Positions 53,601-61,501 of a DNA stretch of 64,000 nucleotides are shown in pieces (within the stretch, counting starts at the first letter, position 1; each line of letters opens with the position of its first letter). A model generated the notes under the pieces. The model did no database searches, was not told where the DNA came from, and saw nothing but the letters and a program-made list of their open reading frames with translations. Source of the DNA: Amycolatopsis solani (GTDB lineage: Bacteria > Actinomycetota > Actinomycetes > Mycobacteriales > Pseudonocardiaceae). The stretch is from positions 1,612,001 through 1,676,000 of the forward strand of contig NZ_JAWQJT010000002.1 in the NCBI RefSeq assembly GCF_033441515.1, written 5' to 3'. A program made the translations under genes and the position numbers.

Positions 53601-53779
53601 ACCTGCACGATCGCCGCGGCGCTCGACGGCGCGCCGTCCGGCCACAGCTCGTCGACCAGCGTGTCGCGGCCGACGTACTGGCCGGCGCGGGCAAGCAGGA
53701 CGGCGAGCAGCCGCCGCGGCTGGGCCGCCGAGGGCAGCGGGACGGAGGCCGTCATCGGACCGAGCACCTGGAACCGCAC
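50627..53779 (-). CDS. AfsR/SARP-type regulator with NB-ARC and TPR domains
   Basis: A 1050-aa pathway-type transcriptional activator: OmpR-like winged helix (1-90; LLAVLLARAGQYVGRDTLVD, SKLRKTLSPG), bacterial transcriptional activation domain (95-240), STAND ATPase (250-500; P-loop GAAGAGKSALAV, ATLVTARRELPGL), and TPR-like helices from about 720 (YRILDDPRGTGTALAALADV). The linker at 590-665 contains a duplicated 36-residue unit. AfsR proteins integrate kinase signals and switch on secondary metabolism; no biosynthetic cluster is adjacent. GTG 53779 gives the standard start MRFQVLGP. Confidence 0.92.
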   Translation of the reverse strand: MRFQVLGPMTASVPLPSAAQPRRLLAVLLARAGQYVGRDTLVDELWPDGAPSSAAAIVQVTVSKLRKTLSPGLGAAEAGQRLRSGPRGYALAVEPGELDADEFLTWVSAGADDRAQRRRALERALACWRGDAFADVAGGPLLEAHKLWLEDRRSAALLQLVELELADGDGRSVVERLAPVVAARPADERFAARLASALGTVGRRESALEVLRRTRRALWEEAGVWPGADLVAVYRRIAGTEWTTPGPPAQLPPAVPDFTGRAAELADVTRALRGPAPVVLHGAAGAGKSALAVQAAWRVRRRFPDGQLTASLRGQDGTPAEPAAVLAGFLRLLGATPAELADRAGLPGLWRGYTADRRLLVLLEDAASEAQVRALLPSGPGCATLVTARRELPGLCGAHPVPVLSLSTLDAFALLSAIVGESRLRAEPEAAQRLLGYCGGLALAVRIAGVRLAARPNLSLAELAARLSDDRRRLDELTAGDLSVRAAVTSALRPAADVALLRLLAAFDGAVPDWSAAALLDRPTTEARDRLDALAAAHLLDPSGRVPPFVRLALAEGRQGEVDPVALRRSCEAALALAEHALGLQAHRAPGGAAGDSAVPRRPGGVPRVAEVGPSRAVPLRAAGVPGGAAGDSAVPRRPAGEPGVAEAGPTPAVPRRLPTKPDPAVLRRIEADPAAWAAAETGHLAAAVRLAGAHGWHDLTEQLADACTALAGTPWLGHAARAVTVTGLAAARRRRDPRAEAEKLFTLGSVHWQHGRWRQARNYFVMAEHRYRILDDPRGTGTALAALADVHLDGGDPRAAEAELREALDLLRDCGDRRGQAAAAAQLGSLAEDVGDVRRAVESFEVSMLLARECDDGRWHDQVAKRYADVLRRHGGHDQAADLLTGALGGAVRTRERHWEAHVLRSLGDLHADAGELADAQRCLTRSLTLFDQIGHRHAAAYTHRSLAEARRRAGDPAGARRHLLAAMGVFRELHDRRGAGYALLSLGRTHVTEDAAPEAAKCLRSSAGLFRELGFPLWELRALGELTSVTGESPARDRSRELLTKIRT
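51814..52006 (-). repeat. 108-bp tandem duplication inside the AfsR-like gene
   Basis: Two copies of a 108-bp unit, about 85 bp of which is well conserved, lie head-to-tail: GCGGGACCGCCGAATC occurs at 51871 and again at 51979, and CGGCAACCC at 51841 and 51949. The product is a repeated GGAAGDSAVPRRP segment in the linker between the ATPase and TPR parts. The 36-codon unit keeps the frame. Confidence 0.85.
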
Positions 53780-53882
53780 GGCTACAACACCCCACCCGCG
53801 AGATCACCTGATCGAGCGAGCTGAATCTAACCGCCGGGCCCGCGCCACGTCCGCCGATCACCCGGATGGCCGACGACGTCCG

Positions 53883-54587
53883 TCAGGTGTGCGCGAGCAG
53901 CTTCTCCAGCAGCGCCGGGTGCTCGGCCAGGCCTTCCCGCAGGGTGTGCTCCCGCAGCGGCTTGAGGTCGCCGTAGGGCTGGTTCGCCCAGTCCAGCGCG
54001 CCCTGCGGCGGCTCGGGGTCGTACTCGATCGCGAACTGGATGTTCGTCGCGACCCGCCGCCCGGCGAGGCGTTCCACCAGGTGCAGCGCCAGGTCGATGC
54101 CCGCCGACACGCCGGCGGCGGTGATCACCGAGCCGTCCTCCACCCACCGCCGCGCGACCGGCGTGGCACCGAGCCCGGCGAGCAGGTCGCGGAACATCCA
54201 GTGCGTGGTCGCCCGCTTCCCCTCCAGCAGGCCGGCCGCGCCGAGGATCAGCGACCCGGTGCAGACCGACGTCACCAGCTCCGCGCCCCCGGCCGCGGCG
54301 CGCAGCCACGCGAGGAGGCGCTCGTCGGCCATCGCCCGCAGCGTCGGCACGGTGCCACCGGGGACCAGCACCGCGTACGGCGCCGGGACCTCCTCGAACG
54401 TGTGGCTCGGGGCGACGCGCAACGGCGTGTCCGTGCCGACGGTGTCCTTGGTCGCGCCGACGACGACGGTCCGGTAGCCCGCGTCCATCTGCGCGAGCCC
54501 GCTGAGCACCTGGAGCGGGCCCACCAGGTCGAGCGGCGTCAGCCCGGGGTAAACGACGAAGGCGAGGGTCTTCTGCGCATCGGTCAT
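53883..54587 (-). CDS. DJ-1/PfpI-family protein (isonitrile hydratase-like)
   Basis: A 234-aa class I glutamine amidotransferase-like protein. The nucleophile elbow is TSVCTGSLILGAAGLLEGK, followed by ATTHWMF, the pattern of isonitrile hydratases and GlxA-type sensor domains. An N-terminal VVYPGLTPLDLVGPLQVL contributes the conserved acidic residue region. Enzymatic function uncertain. It is divergent from the GlxA-type regulator, whose N-terminal half has the same fold; they may derive from one another. ATG 54587. Confidence 0.85.
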   Translation of the reverse strand: MTDAQKTLAFVVYPGLTPLDLVGPLQVLSGLAQMDAGYRTVVVGATKDTVGTDTPLRVAPSHTFEEVPAPYAVLVPGGTVPTLRAMADERLLAWLRAAAGGAELVTSVCTGSLILGAAGLLEGKRATTHWMFRDLLAGLGATPVARRWVEDGSVITAAGVSAGIDLALHLVERLAGRRVATNIQFAIEYDPEPPQGALDWANQPYGDLKPLREHTLREGLAEHPALLEKLLAHT

Positions 54588-54685
54588 GCCCCGACCATGG
54601 CGGGCCGGGCCGCCCGGCGGGCCGCCGGTGTCCGGATTCCTGCGAACCACGTCCGAGCGCCCGGTCCGGCTGCTAGCGTTCGATC

Positions 54686-55663
54686 ATGCCAGGGTCACCC
54701 AGACGGGTCGTGATCGTCGGGTACGCCGACGCCGAGCTGCTGGACATCGCCTGTCCCGCCGATGTGTTCGACGCGGCGAACCGGCTCGGCGCGCGGCCGC
54801 CGTACGACATCCAGCTCGCCTCCGTCGACGGTCACGGCATCCGCACCTGCGCCGGGCTGGTGGTGCAGCCGCACCTGCGGCTCGACCAGGTCACCGGCGA
54901 CCTCGACACGCTGGTCGTCGCGGGCGGCTGGGGCAGCCCGGCCGCGGCCGCCGACGAGCGCGTACTGGCCCACGTCCGGCGGCTCGCCCGAGCCAGCCGC
55001 CGCGTCGCGTCGGTCTGCACGGGTGCCGAGGTGCTCGCCGCGGCCGGCCTGCTCAACGGCCGCCGCGCGACCACCCACTGGCGCTACGCGGCCCGGCTCG
55101 CCCGCGACTACCCGGCGGTGACGGTGGACCCGGTGCCGCTGTACATCCGCCACGGCAACGTCTACACGGCGGCGGGCGTGACGAGCGGGCTCGACCTGAC
55201 GCTGTCGCTGGTGGAGGCCGACCACGGCCCGACGCTGGCCCGCGAGGCGGCCCGCGCGCTGGTCACGTACCTGCAGCGGCCGGGGAACCAGGCCCAGGTG
55301 AGCCTGTTCCTGTCCGGTCCCCCGCCGGAGCACCGCGAGGTCCGCGACCTCACCGCGTACATCGCCGAGCACCTCGGCGAAGACCTGGGCACGCCGGCGC
55401 TCGCGGCCCGGGCGGGCATCAGCACCCGCCAGCTCACCCGGCTGTTCGACGCGCACCTCGGCACCACGCCGGGCCGGTACGTCCGGACGATCCGCACCGA
55501 GCAGGCGGCCCGCCTGCTGTCCGGCACGGACCTCCCGCTGGCCACGATCGCCCGCCGCTGCGGCTTCGGCTCCACGGAAACCCTGCGGCAGGCCTTCCTC
55601 GACCACTTCGACACCCCGCCGTCGGCGTACCGCCGGGTCCACGTCCGCCAGGCGTACGGCTGA
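54686..55663 (+). CDS. GlxA-family AraC-type regulator
   Basis: A 325-aa regulator with an N-terminal DJ-1/PfpI-like domain (residues 5-180; SVCTGAEVLAAAGLLNGRRA, ATTHWRY) and a C-terminal AraC helix-turn-helix pair (LAARAGISTRQLTRLFDAHL; TPGRYVRTIRTEQAARLL; IARRCGFGSTETLRQAFLDH). It is divergent from the DJ-1/PfpI protein with 98 bp between, and probably controls it. Confidence 0.93.
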   Translation: MPGSPRRVVIVGYADAELLDIACPADVFDAANRLGARPPYDIQLASVDGHGIRTCAGLVVQPHLRLDQVTGDLDTLVVAGGWGSPAAAADERVLAHVRRLARASRRVASVCTGAEVLAAAGLLNGRRATTHWRYAARLARDYPAVTVDPVPLYIRHGNVYTAAGVTSGLDLTLSLVEADHGPTLAREAARALVTYLQRPGNQAQVSLFLSGPPPEHREVRDLTAYIAEHLGEDLGTPALAARAGISTRQLTRLFDAHLGTTPGRYVRTIRTEQAARLLSGTDLPLATIARRCGFGSTETLRQAFLDHFDTPPSAYRRVHVRQAYG

Positions 55664-55734
55664 GGCATCCGGACGAACCGGGCCGTCGGCGGCCCCTGGC
55701 GCGGGCGCCGGGATCCCGCTGTCAGGATGTGCGG

Positions 55735-57624
55735 GTGGACCGCCCCGACCTCGCCGACGACGACACCGGACCGATTCGCCGGGTCACGGACGAGGTGTCC
55801 CCTTCGCCGGGACCCGGGACGTCCGGCACGCCGGGAACGCCCGGGAAACCCCTCCGCCGGACGCCGGCTGACGGTGTTCGCCGCGCGGCCGACCCAGCCC
55901 GCCGCCGGACCGACACGGGACCGCAGCGGGTCCCGGCCGAGGTCGCGGCCCCCCGCCCCGGCCGCCGAGCCGACACCGGCGCCCAGCGGATCCCGGCCGG
56001 CGAGTCCGCTTCCCGCCGCGGCGACACCGGCCCCCAGCGGGTCCCCACAGGCGACGCACCTTCCCGCCGCGGCGACACCAGCGCGCAACAGGTTCCTCCG
56101 GGTGACCCCGCGCCCCGCCGCCGTGGCGACACCGGCCCGCAGCGGGTCCCCACCGACAACGCAACTCCCCGCCGCAGCGACACCGGCCCCCAGAAGATCC
56201 CCGCCGGTCACGAAACCCCCCGCCGTGGCGACACCGGCCCCCAGCGCGCCGCAGCCCCAGCCGACCCCGCCGCCCGCCGCGCCCACCGGGGCGACACCGG
56301 GCCTCAGCGCACCGCTCGCCGCGGGGACACCGGCCCGCAGCGGGTCGCCGAGGACGGCGTCCGGCCCCGCCGGACAGGCCCGGAACCCGAAGCCGGCCAC
56401 GGACACGGTCATGGGCACGGCCACGGCCCCGCCGCCCCCGCGTCACGGCGGGTCAAGCTGCTCCTGATCTGGCTGCTCGCCCCGCTCGCGCTCGCCACCG
56501 TCGTCGGCATGGTCGTCCTCTACCCCTGGGGCAAGGCCTCGCCGACGAGCGTCGTCCCCCAGGGCACGCCCGTGCACGCGAGCATCACCGCCACCGCCAC
56601 CGGTCCGTGCCTCGCGCAGGGTCAGGTGCAGGTCGGCGACCAGACCGACCCGAACGCGAAACCCTGCCTGACCGTCGACCTCACCATGACCGACGGCCCG
56701 GCGAGCGGGAAGCAGCTCAAGCTGACCGTGCCGATCGAGCCCAGCACCCCGCGGTTCGCCGCCAAGGACGCCGTCGTGCTCGCCTACAACGGCGGGAACG
56801 CGGCCGACCCCGCCAGTTTCCAGCTGGTCGACTTCCAGCGCGGGACGCCGCTGCTCGTCCTGGCCGCGCTGTTCGCGGTCGCCGTACTCGTGCTCGGCCG
56901 CTGGCAGGGGCTCGCCGCGCTGGTCGCGCTCGGGCTGTCCTTCGCCGTCATCGCGCTGTTCATCCTCCCGGCCATCCTCGCCGGCGAAAACCCCCTGGTC
57001 GTGGCGATCGCCGGGGCGGGCGCGATCATGTTCATCGCGCTCTACCTGACCCACGGGCTGACCGCGAGAACGTCCGCGGCGGTGCTCGGCACGCTCGTCA
57101 GCCTCGCGCTCATCGGCGTCCTCTCCGCGATCTTCTCCGCCGCGGCCTCGCTGACCGGGCTCGACGACAGCACGTCCACGCTCATCGGCTCGCTCGGGCA
57201 CGGCATCGACGCGCGCGGCCTGCTGCTCGCCGGCGTCGTGATCGGCGCGCTCGGCGTGCTCGACGACGTCACCGTCACCCAGACCAGCGCCGTCTGGGAG
57301 CTGCGCCGGGCCAACCCGGACCTGACCTGGCAGGAGCTGTACCGCTCCGGCCTGCGGATCGGCCGCGACCACGTCGGCTCCGCGGTCAACACGCTCGTCA
57401 TGGCCTACGCCGGGGCCGCGCTGCCGGTGCTGCTGTACTCGTCGATCTCCGGCGTCGGCCTGGGCGCGCTGCTCGGCAGCGAGGACATCGCGCAGGAGAT
57501 CATCCGCACGCTGGCTGGCAGCGTCGGCATCGTCGCGGCCGTCCCGGTGACGACGATCCTGGCCGCGCTGATCGCCTCCCGCGAGCCGGCGGCGTACCTC
57601 GAGACAGCCGTCAGTCGAGCGTAG
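55735..57624 (+). CDS. YibE/F-family membrane protein with a repetitive cytosolic N-terminus
   Basis: A 629-aa protein. The C-terminal 380 residues are a YibE/F-type membrane domain: one helix (LLLIWLLAPLALATVVGMVV), an extracytoplasmic domain, then about seven helices with GVLDDVTVTQTSAVWELR and AGAALPVLLYS, hallmarks of the family, whose function is unknown. The first 220 residues are disordered, with nine copies of a DTGPQR unit and a run of five His-Gly pairs just before the membrane. GTG 55735 is chosen because CAGGAT seven bases upstream resembles a -10 box; GTG 55729 is an alternative. Its last 14 bp overlap the convergent gene. Confidence 0.85.
   Translation: MDRPDLADDDTGPIRRVTDEVSPSPGPGTSGTPGTPGKPLRRTPADGVRRAADPARRRTDTGPQRVPAEVAAPRPGRRADTGAQRIPAGESASRRGDTGPQRVPTGDAPSRRGDTSAQQVPPGDPAPRRRGDTGPQRVPTDNATPRRSDTGPQKIPAGHETPRRGDTGPQRAAAPADPAARRAHRGDTGPQRTARRGDTGPQRVAEDGVRPRRTGPEPEAGHGHGHGHGHGPAAPASRRVKLLLIWLLAPLALATVVGMVVLYPWGKASPTSVVPQGTPVHASITATATGPCLAQGQVQVGDQTDPNAKPCLTVDLTMTDGPASGKQLKLTVPIEPSTPRFAAKDAVVLAYNGGNAADPASFQLVDFQRGTPLLVLAALFAVAVLVLGRWQGLAALVALGLSFAVIALFILPAILAGENPLVVAIAGAGAIMFIALYLTHGLTARTSAAVLGTLVSLALIGVLSAIFSAAASLTGLDDSTSTLIGSLGHGIDARGLLLAGVVIGALGVLDDVTVTQTSAVWELRRANPDLTWQELYRSGLRIGRDHVGSAVNTLVMAYAGAALPVLLYSSISGVGLGALLGSEDIAQEIIRTLAGSVGIVAAVPVTTILAALIASREPAAYLETAVSRA
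55904..56360 (+). repeat. Nine DTGPQR-type repeats in the YibE/F protein
   Basis: In-frame repeats of about 15-20 residues with core R-R-G-D-T-G-P-Q-R-V-P; variants include ADTGAQRIP, GDTSAQQVP, SDTGPQKIP. An earlier DDTGPIRRV near the N-terminus may be the ancestral copy. The DNA repeat core is a G/C-rich GCGACACCGGCCC. Copies differ enough to show that the array is not brand new. Confidence 0.9.
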
Positions 57625-58252
57625 CCACGAACCGGCTGACCGCTTCCATCGTGAAGCGCTGCACGTACTTGCCCGACGGCGCCACCGACGCCAGCCGGTA
57701 GAGCGGGCGCTCCGCCACGCCGGAACCGCGGGCTTCGGCCTTCAGCTCGGCGACCAGCAGCTCGCCGAAGACGAGGCCGTTCGCCTCGGTGTTGTTCATC
57801 AGCGCGTTCGCCAGCTTCCGCAGCTGCAGGATGCCCAGCTCGCGCCCGCCAGTACCGGAGAACACCGCCAGGTCGACCTTCGCGACCTTGCCGCGCTGCC
57901 CGGCGTTGACCAGCAGGCTGACCGTGCGGCTGCCCCGGACGTCGCCGACGACGAGGTCGAGCCGGGTCGCGGTGACCAGGTCGACGCGGCGCAGCCCCCA
58001 GGTGCGCACGAGCAGCGTCGAGCCCTCCAGCCAGACGCGGCGGCGGATGCTGACCGCCATCACGTACAGCAGCGGCAGGGCGATCACCAGCGCGACGACC
58101 AGCCCGGTCACCGTGCCGCCGATCAGCCCGGCGACGCCGCCGAACGCCGCGGCCACGATGACCACGCCGATCAGGCCCGAGATCCCGCGCCGGCGGCGGC
58201 CCTTCGGGTCCTCCTCGAACAGCGCCAGCCGTTCGGTCGTCTCCCCGGCCAT
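57611..58252 (-). CDS. Membrane protein with PH-like domain, function unknown
   Basis: A 213-aa protein: basic start, two adjacent helices (about residues 28-70; ISGLIGVVIVAAAFGGVAGL), then a soluble beta-rich part (VWLEGSTLLVRTWGLRRVDL) that looks like the bacterial PH domain found in many actinobacterial membrane proteins. It begins 2 bases after the stop of the MBL hydrolase gene, so the two are one operon. No known function. Its 3' end overlaps yibE/F-type gene by 14 bp. Confidence 0.75.
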   Translation of the reverse strand: MAGETTERLALFEEDPKGRRRRGISGLIGVVIVAAAFGGVAGLIGGTVTGLVVALVIALPLLYVMAVSIRRRVWLEGSTLLVRTWGLRRVDLVTATRLDLVVGDVRGSRTVSLLVNAGQRGKVAKVDLAVFSGTGGRELGILQLRKLANALMNNTEANGLVFGELLVAELKAEARGSGVAERPLYRLASVAPSGKYVQRFTMEAVSRFVATLD

Positions 58253-58254
58253 GC

Positions 58255-58839
58255 TCAAGCCCCCGTCCCGGCGAGGAACGGGTTGCCCGCGCGTTCCCGG
58301 CCGATCGTCGTCGCCGGGCCGTGGCCCGGCAGCACCACCGTGTCGTCCGGCAGGCCCGCCAGCAGGTCCCGCACCGCCTCCGCGACGTCGCCGCGGCCCA
58401 CCGAGCCGGCGAACAGCGTGTCGCCGGTCAGCGCGAGCCGCCCGCCTTCCGCCGTCTCCAGGACGAGCACCACCGAACCCGGGGTGTGCCCGGGCGCGGG
58501 CCGGACGTCGATGTCCAGCCCGGCGAAGGTGCCGGCCTCGAGCGGGACGCTGGCTCCGTCGTGCAGGTCCGCGTCGGCCGGGTGCAGGTGCAGCGGGACG
58601 CCGTGCTCGGCCGACAGCTCGGCGGCCGAAGCGACGTGGTCGGGGTGCCCGTGGGTGGCCAGCAGGGCGGCCGGGACCAGCCGGTGCTCGGCCAGCGCGG
58701 CGGCCAGCGGACCGGCCACCTCCTGCCCCGGATCCACGACCACGCACGGCCCGCCGGCGGCCTCCGCCAGCAGGTAGCAGTTCGCCTGCAGCGGGCCGCT
58801 GCCGAACCCGACGACGAGCACCGAACGCCTCCCGGACAT
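58255..58839 (-). CDS. MBL-fold hydrolase, glyoxalase II-like
   Basis: A 194-aa metallo-beta-lactamase-fold thioesterase-like enzyme with intact metal ligands: THGHPDHV, APGHTPGSVV, LTGDTLFAG and LPGHGPATT. These are the motifs of hydroxyacylglutathione hydrolase-like proteins; in an actinomycete the natural thiol would be mycothiol rather than glutathione. ATG 58839. Divergent from the cyclophilin gene; first gene of an operon with the membrane protein. Confidence 0.92.
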   Translation of the reverse strand: MSGRRSVLVVGFGSGPLQANCYLLAEAAGGPCVVVDPGQEVAGPLAAALAEHRLVPAALLATHGHPDHVASAAELSAEHGVPLHLHPADADLHDGASVPLEAGTFAGLDIDVRPAPGHTPGSVVLVLETAEGGRLALTGDTLFAGSVGRGDVAEAVRDLLAGLPDDTVVLPGHGPATTIGRERAGNPFLAGTGA

Positions 58840-58968
58840 CCGCGCCGGATGGCGCCGATCACGATCGGGTTGAGACTAGCGGGCCCTGTACATGGTCCTC
58901 ACAGGCTGTGCCCATACACTGCCGCTACCTCAGACGTGTGACACGAGCGGAAACCTGGAGGGTACGGG

Positions 58969-59844
58969 GTGGCGACCAACCAGCAGCGCCGCGAAGCTGC
59001 GAAGCGCAAGCTCGAGAGGCAGCTCGAGCGCCGATTGGAGCAGCAGAAGCGACGCAGGAGGATCGGCGCCGGCGTCGTCGGCGTAGCGGTCCTCGTCGTC
59101 GCGGGCGTGGTGGTGTGGATCGTGAGCGCCAACGGCGGTGACAGCACCGACGCGGCCGCGTCGTCGTCGGCCGCCCCGCCGCCGACCGAGGTCCAGATCC
59201 CGACGCAGCGCACCGCGCTGCCGAAGCGGGCCACGGCGCTGCCGAACCCGACGACGTGCGACTTCAAGGCCGACACGACGGGCAGCAAGGCGCCGAAGAA
59301 GGTGAACACGCCCGACGGCAAGAACGTCCCGTCGACGGGCACGGTGAACGTGACGCTGAAGAGCACCGCGGGCGACATCCCGCTGACGCTCGACCGGGCG
59401 CTCGCCCCCTGCGCCGTGCAGAGCTTCGTCAGCCTCGCGAAGCAGAACTTCTACAACGACACCATGTGCCACCGGCTCGGCACCGAAGGCCTGCAGATGC
59501 TGCAGTGCGGTGACCCGTCGGCCACCGGTGACCCGCAGACCGACGGGCAGGGCGGCCCCGGCTACACGATGCCGGACGAGGCGTTCCCGGAGATCAAGTA
59601 CGGCCGCGGCATCCTGGCCATGGCGAAGACGTCCGCCCCGAACTCCGGTGGCAGCCAGTTCTTCATGGTCTACGGCAACGCCGAGGGCCTCCCGGCGGAC
59701 TACTCGGTGTTCGGCAGCATCAGCGACGAGGGCCTGAAGGTCCTCGACGCGGTCGCCAAGGCGGGCATCGCGAACCCGAACCCGCAGGACGGCACCGGGG
59801 CGCCGACCAAGCAGGTCAAGTTCACGGGCGTCACCGTCCAGTAG
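58969..59844 (+). CDS. Membrane-anchored cyclophilin-type peptidyl-prolyl isomerase
   Basis: A 291-aa protein with a basic cytosolic helix (EAAKRKLERQLERRLEQQKR), one membrane anchor (VVGVAVLVVAGVVVWIVS), a Ser/Ala/Pro linker and an extracytoplasmic cyclophilin domain from about residue 120 (PNSGGSQFFMVYG is the core active-site motif). It would assist folding of exported proteins, comparable to PpiB of mycobacteria. GTG 58969 has GGAGGG at the right distance. A 19-bp hairpin follows. Confidence 0.92.
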   Translation: MATNQQRREAAKRKLERQLERRLEQQKRRRRIGAGVVGVAVLVVAGVVVWIVSANGGDSTDAAASSSAAPPPTEVQIPTQRTALPKRATALPNPTTCDFKADTTGSKAPKKVNTPDGKNVPSTGTVNVTLKSTAGDIPLTLDRALAPCAVQSFVSLAKQNFYNDTMCHRLGTEGLQMLQCGDPSATGDPQTDGQGGPGYTMPDEAFPEIKYGRGILAMAKTSAPNSGGSQFFMVYGNAEGLPADYSVFGSISDEGLKVLDAVAKAGIANPNPQDGTGAPTKQVKFTGVTVQ

Positions 59845-59871
59845 TTCCGCCTCGCCACGAGAGCTGAACGG

Positions 59872-59925
59872 GGACCCGCCCGTCCCGGACACCGCGCGCG
59901 ACGCGGGTCCGGGACGGGCGGGTCC
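59872..59925. terminator. 19-bp hairpin after the cyclophilin gene
   Basis: GGACCCGCCCGTCCCGGAC (59872-59890) pairs perfectly with the segment at 59907-59925, leaving a 16-base loop. It starts 28 bp after the stop codon. Very stable but no U tract, as with most hairpins here. Confidence 0.8.
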
Positions 59926-60061
59926 TCGTGCTCGTGTCCGGCTCCGCTCGCGAAGGCCCGCGAAACCGTTCCCCGGGACGGAATCTGAACCACGGCCGCA
60001 CCGGCCCCGTGTAGGGGGCAACACCGGGACCCGCCGGGGTCGCCGGGGAGAGGTGCCAACC

Positions 60062-60841
60062 ATGGCCGAAAACCGGGCTTCCGCGGTGCGCCGCGTCCTC
60101 GGGCGGGCCGGGCAAGCCGGCGCCGCCGGTGTCCTCTTCGCGGTGCTCGCCGGCGGTCCGGCGCTCGCGCAGACCGCGCCGCCCCCGCCGTCGGTCAAGT
60201 ACTACATCGTGCCGCACGCCGACAACCCGAACGACATCACGCTGTTCAAGATCGCCGAGCGCGCGCTCGGCGACGGCAACCGGTACCCGGAGATCTTCGA
60301 GCTCAACAAGGGCAGGCCACGCCCGGACGGCACGCCGTTCGGCGACGCCACGCAGATCGAGCCGGGGCAGGTGCTCCAGCTGCCCGAGGACGCCGAGGAC
60401 CCCGCCGTGCAGTTCGGGCCGCTGCCGCCCGCGCCCCCGCCCGCCGCGCCCGCCCCGGTGGTGACCGAGGCGCCGTCCGGGATCGGCGCCGGGCTGGCGT
60501 CGGCCGTCAGCGGCACCGGGGGCCTGCTGACCGGCCTGCTCGCCGGGCTCTGGTGGCGGCGGCGCCCGCAGCTCGTCCCGCCACCGCCGTTCGAACCCGA
60601 TTTCGGCGACGACGACGAGTGCAGCGGCTCGGTCTCCGGCACGCTGCCGATCCCGGTCGTGCCCGAGCTGCTGCGCCAGGAACCGATCACCGCCGAGCAC
60701 TCGATCATCGTGCTCGACACCGCCGACACGCAGGTGATCGCCGCGGTCCGGCCGGGCTCGCGGTTCCACTTCAAGCTGGGCGGGCCCCCCGATTTCGCCG
60801 ACGGCTCGACCGTGCTCGTCGTCGACGACGACGGGCGGTGA
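60062..60841 (+). CDS. LysM-like secreted or membrane-anchored protein
   Basis: A 259-aa protein with an export signal (AGAAGVLFAVLAGGPALAQ), a LysM-like module at about residues 42-105 (YYIVPHADNPNDITLFKIAE, NRYPEIFELNKGR, IEPGQVLQLP), a Pro/Ala linker, a second hydrophobic helix (TGGLLTGLLAGLWWRRR) and a 95-residue C-terminal part that is probably cytosolic. Similar LysM-helix proteins occur near BTAD/AfsR regulators in actinobacteria. ATG 60062 fits GGAGAGG eight bases upstream better than the GTG nine bases earlier. Confidence 0.78.
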   Translation: MAENRASAVRRVLGRAGQAGAAGVLFAVLAGGPALAQTAPPPPSVKYYIVPHADNPNDITLFKIAERALGDGNRYPEIFELNKGRPRPDGTPFGDATQIEPGQVLQLPEDAEDPAVQFGPLPPAPPPAAPAPVVTEAPSGIGAGLASAVSGTGGLLTGLLAGLWWRRRPQLVPPPPFEPDFGDDDECSGSVSGTLPIPVVPELLRQEPITAEHSIIVLDTADTQVIAAVRPGSRFHFKLGGPPDFADGSTVLVVDDDGR

Positions 60842-60915
60842 CCGGCCCTGCGCTGAACGGCTCAACCGGCGCCGGAACTCTGGCCTCGGCCCGCCGGTGC
60901 CGCAATAGTCGAACG

Positions 60916-61479
60916 ATGACCTCGGATCCGTTCGGGACCCTGCGCAAGGCGCTGTGGATCGGCGGCGCCCCGTGGACCGGCAAGTCCACGGTCGCGCGCC
61001 TGCTGGCCGATCGCCACGGGCTGACGACCTACCACCACGACGCCCGCGCCCGCCCCGGGCGCGTGCCCGGGGACGACGTGCCGGCCCGCGAGCAGCTGAC
61101 CGCGGTGCTGGCGGAGTTCGAGCAGCGCTTCCAGCGGGCGCTCGACGAGCTGCGCGCGTGGGAGTCGCCGCGCCCGATCGTCGCCGAGGGCTCGGGCCTG
61201 CACCCGGAACTCGTGGCGCCGCTGGTGGATTCGCCGCGCCGGATGGTGCTGCTGGTGCCGACCGAGCTGTTCCGCCAGCACCAGCTGCGGCACCGGCCGG
61301 ACGAGCCCGAGATCCCGGAGCAGCGCAGCCGCCTGACGCGCGACCGGATGCTGGCCGCGCAGGCGGTCCGCGCGGCGCGGGCCCGCGGCATCCGGGTCAT
61401 CGAAATCGACGGCCACCTCGATCCCGCCGGGGTCACCGACGTGGTCGCCGAGCACTTCCGCGAGTACCTGGACGCCTGA
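60916..61479 (+). CDS. P-loop kinase-like protein
   Basis: A 187-aa protein with Walker A GGAPWTGKST near residue 16 and a core like small-molecule kinases of the shikimate/adenylate kinase superfamily (IVAEGSGLHPELVAPL, RMVLLVPTELF, a possible LID RHRPDEPEIPEQRSRLTRDR). The substrate is unknown. ATG 60916 lies six bases after AATAGT, a possible -10, so the mRNA could be leaderless. Confidence 0.8.
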   Translation: MTSDPFGTLRKALWIGGAPWTGKSTVARLLADRHGLTTYHHDARARPGRVPGDDVPAREQLTAVLAEFEQRFQRALDELRAWESPRPIVAEGSGLHPELVAPLVDSPRRMVLLVPTELFRQHQLRHRPDEPEIPEQRSRLTRDRMLAAQAVRAARARGIRVIEIDGHLDPAGVTDVVAEHFREYLDA

Positions 61480-61501
61480 CTTCCCCGGCGGGGGAAGGGT
61501 T

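Noticed and set aside
59926..60061. Possible c-di-AMP (ydaO) riboswitch before the LysM-like gene
   Set aside because: Gene context is suggestive, but the conserved GGGGAACC and GGGGTGAA-type elements and the closing pseudoknot are absent.
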